Shown here piece by piece: positions 21,799 through 34,938 of a stretch of 64,000 bases of DNA. Source of the DNA: Castanea sativa (taxonomy: Eukaryota > Streptophyta > Magnoliopsida > Fagales > Fagaceae). The position numbers were made by a program, and so were the translations under genes. The stretch is from NCBI RefSeq assembly GCF_040712315.1, contig NC_134013.1:58734501-58798500 (forward strand), given 5' to 3'. Below the pieces are notes generated by a model that was not told the origin of the DNA, searched no databases, and saw nothing but the letters and a program-made list of their open reading frames with translations. How positions within the stretch are numbered: the stretch's first letter is position 1; each line of letters begins with the position of its first letter.

Positions 21799-23858
21799 GG
21801 CCTATATGATGATATAGTTTCTGTGAATTAGACTAATTTTTTTTTTCTTCTAGTTGTCTTAGGTTTTAAATTTTAGATTTTCTAATTTTATAAAACCAGC
21901 CTCATTATGTCAATCATGCAAAAACTAGTGAACCACAAACTATAAGCAGTAATGTTGGTTCAATTCTTACTACCAAACAGCTCAAAAAGTAAGGGACTAG
22001 GACTAGGGGATAAGAAAGGAAGATAAAGCAGGGTCCTAGATTGGCTTTCTGATTCTTTTTTTAACTCACATTTATTGAGTTTGTTCATTTCTTGGTGTAA
22101 AAAAAAAAAAAAAGATTATTTTTCGAATCACACCAAATGCCATAATTTTTATCACAATTATCTTACGTGTCAGACTATAACGGACTGCTTGTCACTTTTA
22201 CATAAATCTACTTTTTTTTTTTATCGCTCATGGTTTATCACATGAACAGTTGCAATACAAATTGTGATATTTTATATGGTCTTAGAATTTTTGGTTAAAA
22301 AAAAAAAATGCTAATAGGTATAGTTGGGTCCCTGTTGGTTCACGAGACATGCAGAGTAGCCACAAATGTCATGAGTCCTTTAATTGAAAGAATGATTAAT
22401 GATAACAAATTTGGGGTGATGTGTGTTTGTTAGGATAGCGTCCTTCAGTTCACATTGGAACTACGTGGCAAGAAAGAAATGTCTTTCCTCAGCTTAAAGC
22501 AAAACACAGAATGCCTGTCGCTTCTACAGCTAGCTTCTTATGATTGGTACTATGTGCCCCGTGATCTCAATTAAGTTTCAGCCCTTCACCAGCCAGAAGG
22601 GTTTTTGGTGTGTTTCATATTGTGATTGAGACCAAAACCCTTCTCAATTCTCATATACTATAGCATCTAAGCCTTGTGATGCACTTTGGTAAGACTTTGA
22701 GGAATACAGTAATACACATGCTAAAATATTCAAACACATACAATCAAACAAAGACTATAAGCTGGGCACACAACTCTTGATGAAGCAAGCTACCCTTGTC
22801 TCTATTTTTTTTGGCTGAACCACCCTAGTCTCTAAACAAAAGACCTAGAGTTATTTTCTATCATCTTGAAGAGGAGAGTGGAGAGTGGAGAGTGGAGAGA
22901 GGACCTAAACTTAGTAGTTTTTTTTAAGAGATAATTACAACATGCTGCTAATCTCGTAATTCAAATCCTTTCTCTCTAGACTCCTAAACACTTTGTACAT
23001 GAGAATATGTCAATTCAGTTACAGAGTTATAACCTTACTAGTTAGTACATAAGAAATCATGCATATATCATAAATCATAGTAGGGTCCAAGCCCAAATAA
23101 ACACTTTGCACCAAACCTCCATAAATACGATAGCAATGGAAAGTTATTCATTTATATTATGGAAAGCTTTTAATAACTACTTGTTACTCTATGAATTATT
23201 TTGTGTTACAATGAAACAATGTAAGGTACATAGTAGTTAACCCTAGGCTAATCCTAGATTTGTAGCACTTGCACTACAAGTAGGATTAAGACTATTTTGC
23301 TTGCTGTACAAGTACATAAGCTTAAAATAGTTTTGAGTTATTGAGCCTTAATATCTTTAACATTTAAGCATTTTAAAAATGTAATATAAATTTCATTCTT
23401 TATTTAATTTAATTTTAATAATTATCATAAATTTTTATAACAAAAAATCAATCTTATTCAATGTTCTTCAGCCACGTAAATTTAGGGTATTTCCTGTTCT
23501 AGACGTACTATCTATCTTATTGTTTAATTTTGAAGATACTTATAAAACTTTTCTTTAATTTACATTAGAATTTTAATTATTGATTCGTGCATTATACAAA
23601 CAAAATGCAGGACTAATATTACAAAAGTTCTTATATGATGTGCTATTACTGTAGCTTAAGGTATTTATTATTATCGTTTATTTTATTGCTTTTTTCAATG
23701 AAATCAGTATTTTTTTTAATTTTTTTATTTCCATGAAATTATATATATAATCTTATGCTGCTAATGTACTGTCCTTGAAGTTCAAGTCGATCTTAGCCGG
23801 TGTATGATTCCTGGCAGCGGTGTCTCCATAAGCTTCCAAATTAAGACCAGAGTACCCA
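21799..23858. other. Noncoding intergenic stretch
   Basis: No gene or RNA recognised. It contains A/T homopolymers and a GAGAGTGGAGAGTGGAGAG microrepeat at about 22873-22898. Confidence 0.5.
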
Positions 23859-23915
23859 AACAAGAAAGACAGAATCTTTCGCATCAAGAAAAAGAAAAAT
23901 TCTGTCTTTCTTGTT
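23859..23915. repeat. Perfect 17 bp inverted repeat (stem-loop)
   Basis: AACAAGAAAGACAGAAT at 23859-23875 is repeated inverted without mismatch at 23899-23915, around a 23-base purine-rich loop. No host gene lies within 2 kb. Confidence 0.8.
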
Positions 23916-24020
23916 AGACCATACCTTCAGGCTTCAGACATTTCATGTGATCCAAGTTCCAACCCTTCGATATATGTAGGCATTAATTTATCTTCACTTT
24001 TTATTTTATTTTTATTTTTA

Positions 24021-24416
24021 CAAAGTTTAACTACAAAATTGGTTGTAGTTTAAAGAAACAACCTTACTCAATAAAATAAATATTATTACATATTTTGGAA
24101 ATGTAACCGTTGAATTGCATGCTTTTTACACTTTTAATATACATGTCACATTTTGTGTCAATTATATATTATTTACTATATGATCTATAAGCTCATATTT
24201 TATGTATAATTTTAAACTACAAAAACTTGCAATTTAAACAATATATTGATGATATAGCTATTAATTTTTAATTTTCTTGAAATTTTGCAAGTATGGAGAA
24301 TAAAAAAAAAAAAGATGTGATCCAATGGTGGATTTGTCAAAATTCACCTTCAATAAAAAAAAATATTGAATAAGGTTGTAGCCTTGTGTTACAACCAATT
24401 TTGTAACTAAACTTTG
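24021..24416. mobile_element. MITE-like element with palindromic termini
   Basis: The left end CAAAGTTTAACTACAAAATT and the right end read inverted (CAAAGTTTAGTTACAAAATT) match, and both continue GGTTGTA; a CAACCTTA(C/T)TCAATA word also recurs inverted further in. The interior is noncoding and AT-rich. The target duplication is uncertain. A shorter relative lies at 27363-27540. Confidence 0.55.
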
Positions 24417-25716
24417 TCTTTTTTTTTTTTTAATAAGATTTTTTTTTTCACTTCATTACCCATTTGTGTACAAAAATCATTTGGATGTTTATATTAATAT
24501 TGCACAAATTACCTTTTTTTTCACCAAAAACTTTCATCTCATTTATAATCCTCCAAACTAATTTACTCCATTAACACCCTAATTAATGTGAGATAATTAT
24601 ATCAATGCGCCTCCGACCATCTAAATTAAATCAGGAATCAAATGGGAAGGGAATGGTGATTTTCCATCGTAATCAGTTAGGGTAATTTCATCATTATGCC
24701 CAATTTTTGCATTACTCAAATTGATTAATTAACGTTCATACGTAAAGTAAAAACGGTTCTACAAATATCATCAAATTTTAACAATAAAATAATTAATAAA
24801 AATGAAAGATAACTTACTTTAAATTATAATCATAGAATTCCATCATCTTCAAAGATCATTTTTTATTTATCAATACTAAAAACTATAGTGGATGATTCAA
24901 AATAACTTAAAAATAAATAATAAAGTTCTTTTAAATTATTATTTAATAATACAACTTACATGGAAAAATAATTAATAAAAATAAAATAAAAGATTACCTT
25001 AAGTTATATTACGAAGGCCTATAACTGTGTAAGAAAAAACTTTTAATATAAAATTATAATTGATTATTAAAATAATTAAAAAAATGGTTAATTTTTAAAA
25101 TTAATTTGAAACTTTTTGTAATAGAGTTTGAATTGAAATATAAATTTAATATTCATGGAAGGTTTTTTTTTTTTTTTGAGAAGCCAGACCTCAAGCCTGG
25201 AAATTTATTGAAAAAAAAAAAAAAACCAAACTTAGTGAACATTTCATTTAGAATAAAATTAGATTGATAATTTCAATATAGTTATACTGCACTGAGGACT
25301 CTTTTTGTTAATCGGGATTAAAGAAGAAAAAAAAAGTCTACCAAGTGTGCCAAATAAATCAGAAAATGACTGTTCATGTGGCTCAAGGAGAAAAGAAAAA
25401 AAAAGGAAAAAGAAAAAGAAAATTTGAAAGAGCATGCAGCCACAATGTTTGATACACAACTTTTATCTCAGCAAAAAAAAAAAAAAAAAGAAAAAAAAGA
25501 GAAAAGAAAAAAGAAACACAACTTTTATTATACATAAAATAAAATAAAAGTAGCAATATGCTCATGCAATACTCCAAATTAGGTTCTAACTGCATTATAA
25601 TCAAGTGTCCTTTTTATTCCTCTATAATTTAGTGCTAGGTGTCCTTAGATTTTAAAAGCTTGGTGTCCGTATGAAAACAACTTATCTAATTTTTTACTAA
25701 AATATGTTAAAGTATA
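24417..25716. other. Noncoding, AT-rich
   Basis: Long A and T homopolymers; the 25380-25510 purine run gives only low-complexity reading frames. No gene recognised. Confidence 0.55.
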
Positions 25717-26509
25717 TGTAAGGTCACAGTTTTGTACCTAAGCCCAAAAGAGGAAAGGGAATAGGCCTAAAGAGCCAAATACAATAAAATTGTAAAGAGT
25801 GGGTTGGAAATCTAGGTTCTAATGAGTTTAGATAACCATCGTAGTGGGCCAAGATGACAATAAAATAAAAATAAAGCAATTTTGTATAAGGAAAATCGTC
25901 TTCGAACCCAATCTGAGGAGGTTGATTATTCTATTTAACCCCCTTAGGGACAGATTACAAATATTGTTCTTGAGTTTATAGTGTTTTTTTATGTTTTTTC
26001 TCCGATCCCCTCTTCTTTGGACCTCTTTCCATTTTATACTATCTTCTTCTTCTATCTTTACCCTCCACATGTAGATCAGATTACTGGTATTGATTATTGT
26101 CCCATCAGCACCTTCCTGAAGTCTTTAGAAGTAGTTGTAAGACTGAAAAACCATTGTTTAGGTATCATTTCCTTATTAATGCGGCCAAAGAGTTAGCTAC
26201 AGAGTATTCAACGTGGTGGTAGCAGTTTTTTCTGAGATATTTCATAACTTTCTTTTGTCCTGTATTCTTACGATGCCTATCCTTATCAACAAAATCTCTT
26301 GGAATGTTGCTTCTGGGTGACAGACCATACCTTCTAACCTCTACTTCATTCAGCTGAGGAGATATCCCTCCTCGGACCATCATAATTTTCCCTTTGTCTT
26401 TATTCTTCAATGTTGACCTTTCTAATAATGTTCACCCCATCCTTGGACAATTAAGGTCCTCAGATCAGGCCTCCGGCCCAATATACATACTGGGCCTATT
26501 CTCCCTATA
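25717..26509 (-). mobile_element. Second solo LTR of the Tat family
   Basis: It starts TGTAAGGTCACAG and ends CTCCCTATA, flanked by GTATA on both sides (25712-25716, 26510-26514), a perfect 5 bp target duplication. ACAATAAAATTGTAAAGAG, GAAATCTAGGTTCTAATGA and TTAATGCGGCCAA match the LTRs at 4855, 7266 and 38236. The terminal CA has decayed to TA. No internal sequence remains. Confidence 0.85.
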
Positions 26510-26872
26510 GTATACTAGTACTTTGAAATTTTTTTTAAAAGTGAGGTTTTAAAAAATTATACATAAAATCTATAAAAAAAAAAAACCAAAAGTTAAAAGC
26601 TAACCTTATAAACTAATGCCAAATATACACTATATATATATAAAAGTAAAAGGTAAGTAAGGTTTTATTGATGAAATAAAATCACTAGTCCTTCCACCTG
26701 AATTGGATTCTGTATTCCAAAGTGTCCTTCAATATCTAACTTCCATGCCAAGTATTTTAACATATAACTGCACAAATCTAATTTAAATAAAAATCAAAAG
26801 AAAATTAAATTTATTATACTTGTATTTATCACTTTAAATGTATAATAGTTCTAACTTTTTTAACTATTTTAA

Positions 26873-27140
26873 GGCTTGGTTTGGATAGCTGAACGCGTCC
26901 AGCGTTCAGCGTTTCCAGCTTTTTTTTTTTTTTTTTTCCTACGCACGGGTTTCAACCAGGGGACATTGGATACTGTTCATCATTGTGCGTGTACTGTTTA
27001 TACACTGTTCATGAACAGTACACACACTTTTCAGCCAATTTTTAATTAAAAATGAGACCCGCAGTACGATTCACACATTTAAAAATTATTTTGCTACAGT
27101 GTTTTCAGTTTTCAGCTTTCAGCTGTATCCAAATGGACCC
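26873..27140. mobile_element. Tourist-like MITE, 268 bp
   Basis: The termini GGCTTGGTTTGGATA and, inverted, GGGTCCATTTGGATA are flanked on both sides by TAA (26870-26872, 27141-27143). Subterminal AGCTGAA words recur inverted. A 3 bp TAA duplication is typical of PIF/Harbinger-derived MITEs. Confidence 0.7.
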
Positions 27141-27362
27141 TAAATCCACCTAAAACTACTTTTAACCCATTCTGTTTAAATCAGATTTGAAACAGCTTCC
27201 AATCCATTTAACACTAATCTATAATAGCTTACAAAAGCTTGTTATTTAGTTCAAATATAAGGTAAATTTTTTTTGTCGTGTTCTAAAAATTAGTTGTGTA
27301 TAACTTAATTATTTGAAAGATATAAACATGAAATAAATTTATTGTATTACTAAAAAAATTAT

Positions 27363-27540
27363 AAGGTTTGGCTACAAATTTGGTTATAACCAATAATAGG
27401 AAGATAATATGTGTTCACTTACTAAAACCATACTTAAGTGCATACAATCACTTGCTAAACCATGTATACAATCATTTATATGCCATCTTCCTATTGTTTG
27501 ATATAGTCTTAGGTTACAACAAATTTTGTAACCAATCTCT
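27363..27540. mobile_element. Short MITE, 178 bp
   Basis: Left GGTTTGGCTACAAATTTGGT and right (inverted) GATTGGTTACAAAATTTG are mirror images, and AATAGGAAGAT recurs inverted inside. It is close in type to the element at 24021-24416. Confidence 0.5.
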
Positions 27541-29680
27541 TTAAAAATAAAAATTAAGTTAAGAAACAAAAATAAATTTATTTTAAAAAAAGTAAAAATT
27601 CCCTAATTTAATTAAATTTTTTTAAAAAAAGTAAAATAATATTTAATCAGAAATTGTTTCGTGTCAGGTTGCTTTATTTTTATAATTTTGTTAAGCTTGT
27701 TTAGTTTAGAAATATTTGCAAATATAAAAATCAAATTATAACATTTATATTAACTATAATGATATATATTTTTTATATAAAAAAAACATGTATGCTTTTA
27801 AAAACTTATGTGACAATATTAGAAAAAATCAATAAACAGTCAAAAATTTCAATTTGTACTATTTATTGATACAACCATAACTTGCCAAGAGTTTTCTAAC
27901 TCAATGACATCTCTCATTTTTTTTCAATGAATATACCAATAGTATAAATCCCTTAAAAGGTATATACACACACACACAAAAGCACCCAAGCAACCACAAT
28001 TTTAAAGCAACCACACTTTTGAAGTTCTAATAGTTATTTTATAATAGGTAAAGTATATGAAATATGGAATGATGACCAATACGAAATGTGAAATGACCTG
28101 CGCTTCTTTACTTAGAAGAATTTTTAATAAGAATCATGATTTAAAAAAGAAGAAGAAGAAGTTATTTTAAATCCAATAGTTACAATAATGAGGTGGGGAT
28201 AAGACCTACAGATCATATCATAGATCTACAAGAGAAAAATACTAAAAACCATTTCAAATTTATCAATAAAATACAAATCTTTTGAGATCTTGACTATAGC
28301 GCTTAACACAAATTTGTTGCCAGCGCTGCTTCCCCGTTTTGGGCCCCCTTAATATATACTCTCTATATCATTCAACAAAAAAGAAGAAGACTATAACACT
28401 AAACCTTATGTGATATCACTTTATGTGTACATCATTAATTGTAACACTTAAACCCCTAAAGGTTTTAAATATAATACAAAATCCCTAAAAAGTACTATTT
28501 TATGTGAAAATAGTATGTGCATATTTCATCAAAAAGTATGTGCATATTTCATCAAATGATCAAATCACTATTTATTTTCACACATTTTCTCTCTCTCTTT
28601 TTTTTATTTTTTATTATTACTTATTTTCATGTATGTTTAACATTTTACAAATAAAATAACATCACAAAGAATTAAGTGTTACATTTAAAACTTAAGGGAT
28701 TACATGTTTTAGAGGAAACCACAAAAGGTTTGTATTTTTTTTAAAGCTTAAACAGAAGATAAAAGTTTGATGAGACTATTTTATTCTCCAACAACTATGG
28801 TGTGCTTATTATGTGCAAGTGTTGAAATTTAATCACAAATTAACACCTAAAAAATTATAAAATTGAGTGTTTTTTTTTTTTTTTTTTTTTTTTTGCGTGT
28901 CTATAGGCGGGACCATTCATGAAACGTTCCTCTCAAAATATGTGAGTCACAACTTTTATCATATTTTTTCACAGCCATCTTATGTGGTATCCGTTACTAA
29001 CAGTTAGCCTTAGCCACATCGTATAATTACGAAGATGAGTGTGTACTACAGAATTTTTGGATGCGAGTCTCACATGTGTATACAGCTGGTAAAGATGAGA
29101 GGAATACTTTTTTCCGACATTCTTGATCGAGATATGACAGGACATGACAGAGAGAAGCTGATAAGGAACCTTAAAATTACGCCTTCGTGTGTCGGAAAGA
29201 ACCTGTCTTTTTCTTCACGAAATTCAAAAGACATGTGACCGTAGCCCACGTCTCGTATTCACGGACGAGTTTAGACGTATGCTCAACAATGAGGGCTTCC
29301 TTGTCATCTCTTTGAACGTATCCAAAAACTCTAATTGTCTCCTCGTTGAATGTCCCAATCAAATCCTCTACATTTTTCTTTTCACAATTCTTCTAATTTT
29401 CTATGGGTACCGAATTGGTGTAACATTTAAAATTTTGAGAATTATATAGGTTTTATGGTTTATACCAGTGCAGCGTATACTAATCTTGAATATAAAGAGT
29501 ACAATTGACACGTTAGTTACATTTAGAAAAAAAATAATTTTTCCAATCTCATTTCTTCGAATTGTATAGTCCAATTTTGGATACTAATTTGCAGCTAAAA
29601 TTGACATTGATTAGAAGACTTGGTGAATGTTAGTGGAGTGAAATTTTTTTGACAATCTCTTAAACAGAGATTACTTGATC
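27541..29680. other. Noncoding; one unrecognised short frame
   Basis: Mostly AT-rich repeats. At 29035-29238 there is a 67-residue plus-strand frame (starts MSVYYRIFGCESHMC) in unusually balanced sequence; it has no family I know and overlaps an equally long minus-strand frame, so I do not call it a gene. Confidence 0.45.
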
Positions 29681-29681
29681 T

Positions 29682-30490
29682 TCAGCAATTGGAATAGAGC
29701 GTTTTTTGGTAGAAACAGCACAAAGATCAAAGCTCTTGAAAAGCGATTACTTGATCTTCAGCAATTGGAACCCTCAATGTAGAACATTATTGCTATAGAC
29801 TTTGTGCAACAAAAAATATGGATGAATGGAACATAATATAGGAAGTGATTCAGGAACCGAAATTGCAAGATCTTTGGTTGGAGGAAGGGGATAGAAACAC
29901 AATTCTTTCATCTCTCCATGATTATTAGGAGGAGAAGGCATAATGTGGACAGTATCAAGGTGGATGATAACCTTTGAATTAAGGATCCTATTGAGATAAA
30001 TTAGCACTTCATTTCCAACGTTAGAGCATTATATATGAGTCCAGCAAATCTCAATTTCCAGAGGATTTTGGAGGGCATCATCCAAGCCATGTTTCAAAGA
30101 TATATATTGACAATGAAGAGATATGTTGGATACTTATGGCAGAAGAAATAAAAGACATTGTGTGGGAAATAAACCCACTAAAAGCTTCGGGCAGTGATTG
30201 ATGGTGCACAATCTTTTTTTAGGCCTATTAACTTATGCAGCTTCTTCTACAAGATCATTGCTTCAAGGTTGTGCACCATGTAGGAAAAGTGAGCTGTCCC
30301 TATCGAGCTGCTTTTCTTCCTTGCAAATATATATCCAAGAATTCCATAATATTTCGGGAGAGTTTAGAAATTCAAAATGAGAAAGAGAGGGAATGGCATG
30401 TTGGGAATGAAATAGGACCTGCAGAGGGCATATGACAATATTGAATGACACTTCTTGTTGGATGTGCTAACCAAGTTTGGCTTTAATAAG
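29682..30490 (+). pseudogene. Decayed L1-type LINE ORF2 fragment
   Basis: Conceptual translation across several stops and shifts gives plant LINE landmarks in order: a WNRAFFGRNSTKIKALEKRL block, WRKGIETQFFHLS, then the KASGSD-like segment near 30180, PINLCSFFYKIIASR near 30225, and DLQRAYDNIE...HFLLDVLTKFGF at 30418-30485, the approach to the RT palm. The catalytic FADD region is missing, as are the 5' endonuclease and any poly-A tail. It is a dead internal fragment. Confidence 0.7.
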
Positions 30491-31324
30491 GTCACCAAAC
30501 TAGACTAAATTGCAATTAACTCTCTTAAAGTTTGAGTTCATTTTAATTTTTCCCAAAATATTTAAAAATTTGGATTTAGACCCTTGATGTTATATATGAC
30601 TTGATTCAAGTCCTTTTACTTGTGATGATAGATGGTCTGGACCAAAATTAATCCACAATGTCTCCAAAAGTATTGCATTGCATAATTAGAATGAGAAAGT
30701 GAACGTATTCTATAGTTTGAAAATTGTACAACACAGCTGCAACCCATGTAATTGTCCAAGGTCTCTCTTAAAAACTTTCTCCTAGTTTAAGGAAAATATA
30801 ATCATTTATCAGTAAGTAATTTCTCTTGAGCGTTTACCAGTCACTTATAGATCAAGCCTAAGGCCTTGTCTGTGACCTGTAGTTTGAGTTCAATTACAGA
30901 TTCTGCTGCTAAATGGCATGCAGTTTGGAAAAGATACTAACAACTACATGTTATTTTATATTGTAGATTGTAGTCATAACATATTAGTCATTCTGGCTCT
31001 AGTTCTGTGTAACAATCCATTGGTTAATTTAGTTATTGCCCTTGAGAGGTGTGGTTAAGTTGTTTGAAGTCTGTTAGCATAGTTGAGTTATTGTTCAGTT
31101 AATCCATTATAAATAGTCTCTTGTACGGTAATTCAGAGGTTAAGAGTGGAATAATACGAGTTTTACATTTTCTTATACTCTCAGCTCTACGATTCTGCAT
31201 TTCCCTCTTCTTTCTTCTAATTTTTCTTGTATCAAATACTTAACTATCAAACGCTTGGCTATAATTTTCACACCAACCAATTCTCAATTAGCAATCTCCA
31301 AAGGTGTCAAAAATTAAGAATTAA
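30491..31324. other. Noncoding; promoter-like TATAAATAG near 31110
   Basis: TATAAATAG is followed by AATAATAC and CTCTCAGCTCT, an arrangement seen in some plant Copia LTRs. I could not pair termini or find a target duplication, so no element is called. Confidence 0.35.
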
Positions 31325-32205
31325 TATGTTGTAACTTGGTATTGCCGAAAATTATGAGCTATACCTGCACTAAAAAAAAAAGCAAGTTTAAATTTCTAAA
31401 TTCTAATACTTATGAGTGGGGAAATTATAGGAAACAAAAGTTATCCTGTAGATGAAGTTACAATTCACAATTCAAATGTCTAATTCACATGCAATCTTTA
31501 ATATTAAATTCCTGAATTCTTCATAACAACTTTAAATGACCACAAATAATTTCAAAAAGTTTGTCACAAATCCTGTTAATCTTTCATTGGGAGTGAGGGA
31601 AATAAAAAGAAAATCTGAAAAGGCCCAAAGCAAGCAAAGGACGGAGCTAAGCTTGTCCATTAAAAAAAAAAAATTAGTATATATATAAGTATTAATTTTA
31701 GCAATTTTGTTATATAAAATTACACTTTGTCCTCTTAACAATATCATTGATTCTTTTAAAAGTAATGCTATAGTTACAAACATTTCTATAACATTTTTAT
31801 AAATTGTTGACATAGTAAATTCTTATTAGTTCGCATTTGGGCTCTTTACTTAAATAATTTTTTTACTTACCAATAACCACTCAACACATCAGCAATTTAT
31901 AAGCAAGTTTATAGCTCTAACATTTTTCTCATTTTAAAGTTCATAAAAAAATTTATAGCTCGAAAATTTTAAACAAAATATACAAAGCCAAACAAATCAG
32001 CCCAACGACAAAAATTATCAATAGCAAAACTAAAAAAAAATTAAGTCTATCCAACAAATTTTACCCAAAACAAACAATCTAGCCCTATAAAAAATTTTAA
32101 ACAAATTAATAATTTTTTCTTTAACTAGCAACAGACACAAAAAAAAAAAAAAAAAAAAAAATCCTTATCGGCTAAACAGCAGCAGAGCTGAATGCCGATT
32201 AATAT
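31325..32205 (+). repeat. Duplicated block A (first copy)
   Basis: About 0.88 kb colinear with 50512-51403 at high identity: both start ATATGTTGTAACTT, pass through GCCGAAAATTATGAGCT and GCAAAGGACGGAGCTAAGCTT, and end near CCGAATGCCGAT or CTGAATGCCGAT. It is noncoding. Together with block B it forms a two-block segmental duplication. Confidence 0.85.
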
Positions 32206-32993
32206 GAAAATATCATCCGATTAATATGAAAATTGACATCCATGTTAAGAACATATAAAACATATAATTCAATAGTTATATTTTCAAAATATTAATTCAA
32301 TAACAAGTTATTGAGTGGTGTAATATTGCTTAGAGTTACAACCCAACCCTATATATATACCATTCAGTCTTTGAAATATTTAAAGTAAATCATTTAAATC
32401 TTTTTTTTCCTTAATTATTTGACCACAAAGTATTTGAAATTTATTTAGAAACGCGGTTTCTACTAAAAAAATTTCATGTCCAGGTTTTTTTTGTGCCATT
32501 ACACCAAAGTATCTTGCGGTGTTCTGAATGTATGGGACATGTTAATACTTAATAACTGTTATCTTTATATTCGAAATGAGACTTTGAGTTCTTAAAAGAA
32601 GAGGCCAACATGATAGAAAATAGATAGATAATCAAGTAAATAATCCTTGAAATTCCTTTTTGTTTCACATGTTAATAAATTCTCAAGGTGGACAAAAAGT
32701 AGTAATAAAAAAAAGCAGCAATTTTAATTTGGCCTCCCAAAGATAAAATCCTAATCCTTTCAGTAATACAAACAATAAAAGAGTTTCACATTTAAGATTT
32801 TAATTTTTAATTTTTTTATACAAGATAGAAATTCTACTCTAAAATTAATATAAGTGTATATGTGTATATGAAGCTTTTCTTATGGAGACTTAAACCCCAT
32901 CCCTTGACTCCCACACTCTACAAGCACTTATATTTGTGGAGTGACCAACATATCAAGGGTGTGCAGTGGTTAATTTTTAAATCTAATGGTTTA
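32206..32993. other. Noncoding, AT-rich
   Basis: Nothing recognised; it separates block A from PIF/Harbinger-type sequence. Confidence 0.5.
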
Positions 32994-33290
32994 GAGCATC
33001 CACACCAGTCCGTTTAAATTTTCTGTCTATTTTACACGAAAAAACCTCATTTTTCTATTTTACACGTCCACTTTTACAAAATACCCACATCAGTTTATCT
33101 ATTTTACACATTTATTCAATAAAATATTCATTCTTTTACTATTTTTTATTATTTTCTTCACATCCCTCTCACTCATTGCCTATCTCTCTCTCATAGACCA
33201 ACCGCCATCACCAAGCAACCAACCTCCACCATCATCAACCCATCCAGCCAAACATCATCAACTCACTCGGCCATATCGACCCACATACCT

Positions 33291-33640
33291 GAAACCCCAT
33301 TCAACCCAAACGAAAGCCAAATCAATCCCATTCAACCTGAAACCCACTGATCAAACAACCAGAAATAAAGGAAAGCAATCAGATCAGTGGAGAGATCAGC
33401 GATCGGTGGCGGTGGCAATTGGTGGTGGCGGCGGCAAGAGATTGGTTCGCTGTTCTGATCTGATCCCGAAACCCCATTCAACCCAAACGAAAGCCAAATC
33501 AACCCATTCAACCCAAAACCCACTAATCAAACAACCAGAAATAAAGGAAAGCAATCAGATTGGTGGAGAGATCAGCGATCGGTGGCGGTGGCAATTGGTG
33601 GTAGTTGCGGCGAGAGATTGGTTTGCTGTTTTGATCTGAT
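33291..33640. repeat. 177 bp tandem duplication
   Basis: GAAACCCCATTCAACCCAAA at 33291 recurs at 33468. Each unit ends with GATCGGTGGCGGTGGCAATT and a GAGATTGGTT word. Short frames here come from the repeat. Confidence 0.85.
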
Positions 33641-34454
33641 GGAGAAAATGAAAGAGGGTGAGAGACAATTAGATCGAAGTTGGTCGGCTTGATTGGAGGG
33701 TATGATGAAGCATCTTCGCTCATGGTGGCAAGTGTGATGGACTTGACCGGCGGCAGTGGAGGCATGGTTTGTTTATTTTAGGTTGATTTTTTTGTTGATT
33801 TTAGTTTAATTTTCTGTTGATTTTTGGGTCAATTTTGTGTTATAAGGTGTTGTGATTGGCTGCGGTGGTGATGGTGGGTGTTGCTAGGTTGCGGTGGTGG
33901 GTGGTGTTGTTGTGGTGGTGGTTGGACAATGGTCGGTGGTCGATGAGTTTTGTCCTGTGAAGAGGAAGAGGGAGAGGGAGAGAGAGAGAGAAGTCAGATG
34001 GAGAAAGAAGAGAGCTGAGAGAAAAAAATATAAAATAATGATTTAAAAGGCTACAGTAACCGTGTATATTTACACAGTTACTGTAGCAGATGCATAAATA
34101 TACATACTTAGAGCATCCACATCAGTTTATCTAAAATTATGTATAATACAAATTTTTTTCAATTTTACACATTTTGAGCTACATCAGTGTATCTAAAACT
34201 GGGTAAAAATGTGGAAACTCATCCACGAGCTACAGTACCGTGTAAATATACACGGTTACTGTAGCTCGGCTAAACAATATTTTACTATTTTCCCTTCGCT
34301 CCTTTTTTTCTCTCTCTGATCCGTTCTCAACAGACTCCATCACTTTCTCAACACAGAATACAGAGATATACTTTGCTCAAAAAAAAAAAAACACAGACAT
34401 ACACAAACAACCACAGATCGGTGCTTGACTTGTAGATCGGTGCTTCATCGAGTC

Positions 34455-34805
34455 GGAGCTCGTGGGTCTTGCCGTGGATCGGAGCTGGCGGACGCTGGAT
34501 CGGAGCTCGGATCGGCGATCGAAGCGCTGGATCGGAGCTCGCGTTCGCGCTCGGAGCGCTGGATCGGAGCTCGGATCGCGCTCCGAGCGCTGGATCGGAG
34601 CTCGCGATCGCGCGCGGTGCGCGGGATCGGCGCTCGCGAGCGCGCTCCGAGCGCTGGATCGGAGCTCGGATGGCGCTCGGAGGGGGGGATCGGAGCTCGC
34701 GTTCGCGCTCGGAGCGCTGGATCGGAGGTCGCGATCGCGCTCCGAGCGCTGGATCGGAGCTCCGATCGCGCTCGGACCGCTGGATCGGAGCTCGGATTGA
34801 GCTTT
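34455..34805. repeat. GC-rich minisatellite, unit about 31-33 bp
   Basis: About nine to ten copies of GAGCGCTGGATCGGAGCTCG plus an 11-12 bp variable linker (such as GATCGCGCTCC or CGTTCGCGCTCG). The unit is rich in GATC, GAGCTC and CG sites. Since the period is not a multiple of three, all three plus-strand frames stay open and give WIGAR/SAGSELG-type repeats. I regard these as repeat artefacts, not protein. Confidence 0.9.
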
Positions 34806-34878
34806 GATCTGGGTAGAGAGAGAGTGAGAGAGATGATCTGGGTAGAGAGAGTGAGAAATGAAGAGAAGAAATGAAAAG

Positions 34879-34879
34879 A

Positions 34880-34936
<57 letters not shown>
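34879..34936. repeat. (GA)n microsatellite
   Basis: An almost pure GA run of about 58 bp next to the minisatellite, inside the same element. Confidence 0.95.

Positions 34937-34938
<2 letters not shown>

Noticed and set aside
31007..31250. Possible Copia LTR with TATAAATAG
   Set aside because: No matching partner, no TG...CA pair with a shared 5 bp duplication, and no adjacent primer site.
34425..34874. Three overlapping Arg/Gly/Ser-rich frames of 112-149 codons
   Set aside because: They come from a tandem repeat whose period is not a multiple of three; the same peptide cycles through all frames, so no frame is favoured.
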